This document shows positions 63,857 to 64,000 of a DNA stretch of 64,000 nt, one piece after another. The stretch is from Oligoflexus sp. (lineage in GTDB: Bacteria; Bdellovibrionota_B; Oligoflexia; Oligoflexales; Oligoflexaceae), in the NCBI GenBank assembly GCA_014378195.1, contig JACMOC010000035.1, positions 1-64,000 of the forward strand, read 5' to 3'. How positions within the stretch are numbered: the stretch's first letter is position 1; each line of letters begins with the position of its first letter. Made by a program: the position numbers and the translations under genes. The notes under the pieces were generated by a model. That model was not told the origin of the DNA and made no database searches. It was given only the letters and a program-made list of their open reading frames with translations.

Positions 63857-64000
63857 ATGAAATCCGAGTCTGTGGTTTTTGACTTCGCTCGTTCAGGTGA
63901 CCTGGAATCGATGCAAGCCTATCAGCCGACTCTCAATGAATTAAACGTGAAAGACGGGAAAGGTTATTCTCTTTTAATGCTCGCGGCCTATAATGGGCAC
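63857..64000 (+). CDS. Ankyrin-repeat protein, 5' part only
   Basis: Starts at ATG 63857 and runs off the window. 48 codons seen: an N-terminal helix (SVVFDFARSGDLESMQAYQ), then LNELNVKDGKGYSLLMLAAYNGH, the classic ankyrin repeat (G.S.LM.AA..GH). Ankyrin repeats bind other proteins. The ribosome binding site is weak (GGGAAGAT about 17 bases upstream). Confidence 0.7.
   Translation, partial: MKSESVVFDFARSGDLESMQAYQPTLNELNVKDGKGYSLLMLAAYNGH

Noticed and set aside
1..64000. CRISPR arrays, tRNA or rRNA genes, insertion sequences, prophage
   Set aside because: Read for spaced repeats, tRNA arms, transposase motifs and phage genes; none found by eye. A short tRNA could still be missed without a covariance search.

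Overview
The window is chromosomal DNA of a Gram-negative bacterium with roughly 50% GC. It carries many lipobox-bearing lipoproteins, an OmpA-family outer-membrane protein, an Mla-type lipid transport operon and a LpxL-like acyltransferase. The lipoprotein-rich content, the YebC variant with an apparent GAQWK start and the mix of delta-proteobacteria-like accessory genes fit Bdellovibrionota/Oligoflexia. That placement is an inference; no rRNA gene or marker here proves it. I saw no tRNA, rRNA, CRISPR array, prophage or insertion sequence.

Layout. 0-11.5 kb: mostly minus-strand genes, including lipoproteins, a metallophosphoesterase, a GlsB-like protein, two glutathione peroxidases (3.7 and 10.6 kb), a lipoprotein joining a Vps62-like region to a jacalin-like lectin, an Mpo1-like protein, a YbiT-type ABC-F ATPase, an iron-permease-like protein and a TrmH-type methyltransferase. 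11.6-18 kb: plus-strand acyltransferase, a 5'-shortened DUF72 gene, a Ski2-like helicase, bacterial topoisomerase IB and an alpha/beta hydrolase. 18-28.3 kb: desaturase, OmpA protein, CmoM, EcsC protein, a four-gene minus-strand group (small protein, VF530, GNAT, HutD/Ves) and secreted lipoproteins including a 707-residue one and an SGNH hydrolase. 28.3-35.6 kb: a barrel-like protein, a secreted esterase, a LysR remnant and a compact thrA-thrB-thrC operon. 35.9-42.2 kb: a lipoprotein-mlaE-mlaF-mlaD operon closed by a strong terminator, an acyl-CoA dehydrogenase and a second ABC-F ATPase.

42.5-51 kb: metE with a divergent LysR regulator, a Rieske oxygenase, a paralogous alpha/beta hydrolase, a leucine-carboxyl-methyltransferase-like enzyme and a large lipoprotein. 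51-60 kb: a HEAT-repeat protein with a beta-rich N-terminal half, an AI-2E family permease whose ribosome binding site lies in a terminator-like hairpin, a DUF1615 lipoprotein, yebC with an apparent AUC start, DUF1003 and DedA membrane proteins and a YadG/YadH-like ABC exporter. 60-64 kb: a bacterioferritin-like protein, then a decaying patch (frameshifted acyl-CoA dehydrogenase tail plus a PIG-L deacetylase with an altered metal motif) flanked by a short direct repeat, an aldo/keto reductase, a metzincin protease remnant and the start of an ankyrin-repeat gene.

How it works together. Clear units are threonine biosynthesis (thrABC), outer-membrane lipid transport (mla), the metE/LysR pair and the YadGH exporter. 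Most of the rest is single envelope, lipid and peroxide-defence genes. I did not find one large new system. The most unusual signals are the AUC start of yebC, the decayed acyl-CoA dehydrogenase/PIG-L locus, the lectin lipoprotein, the beta-domain/HEAT protein and the hairpin in front of the AI-2E family gene.
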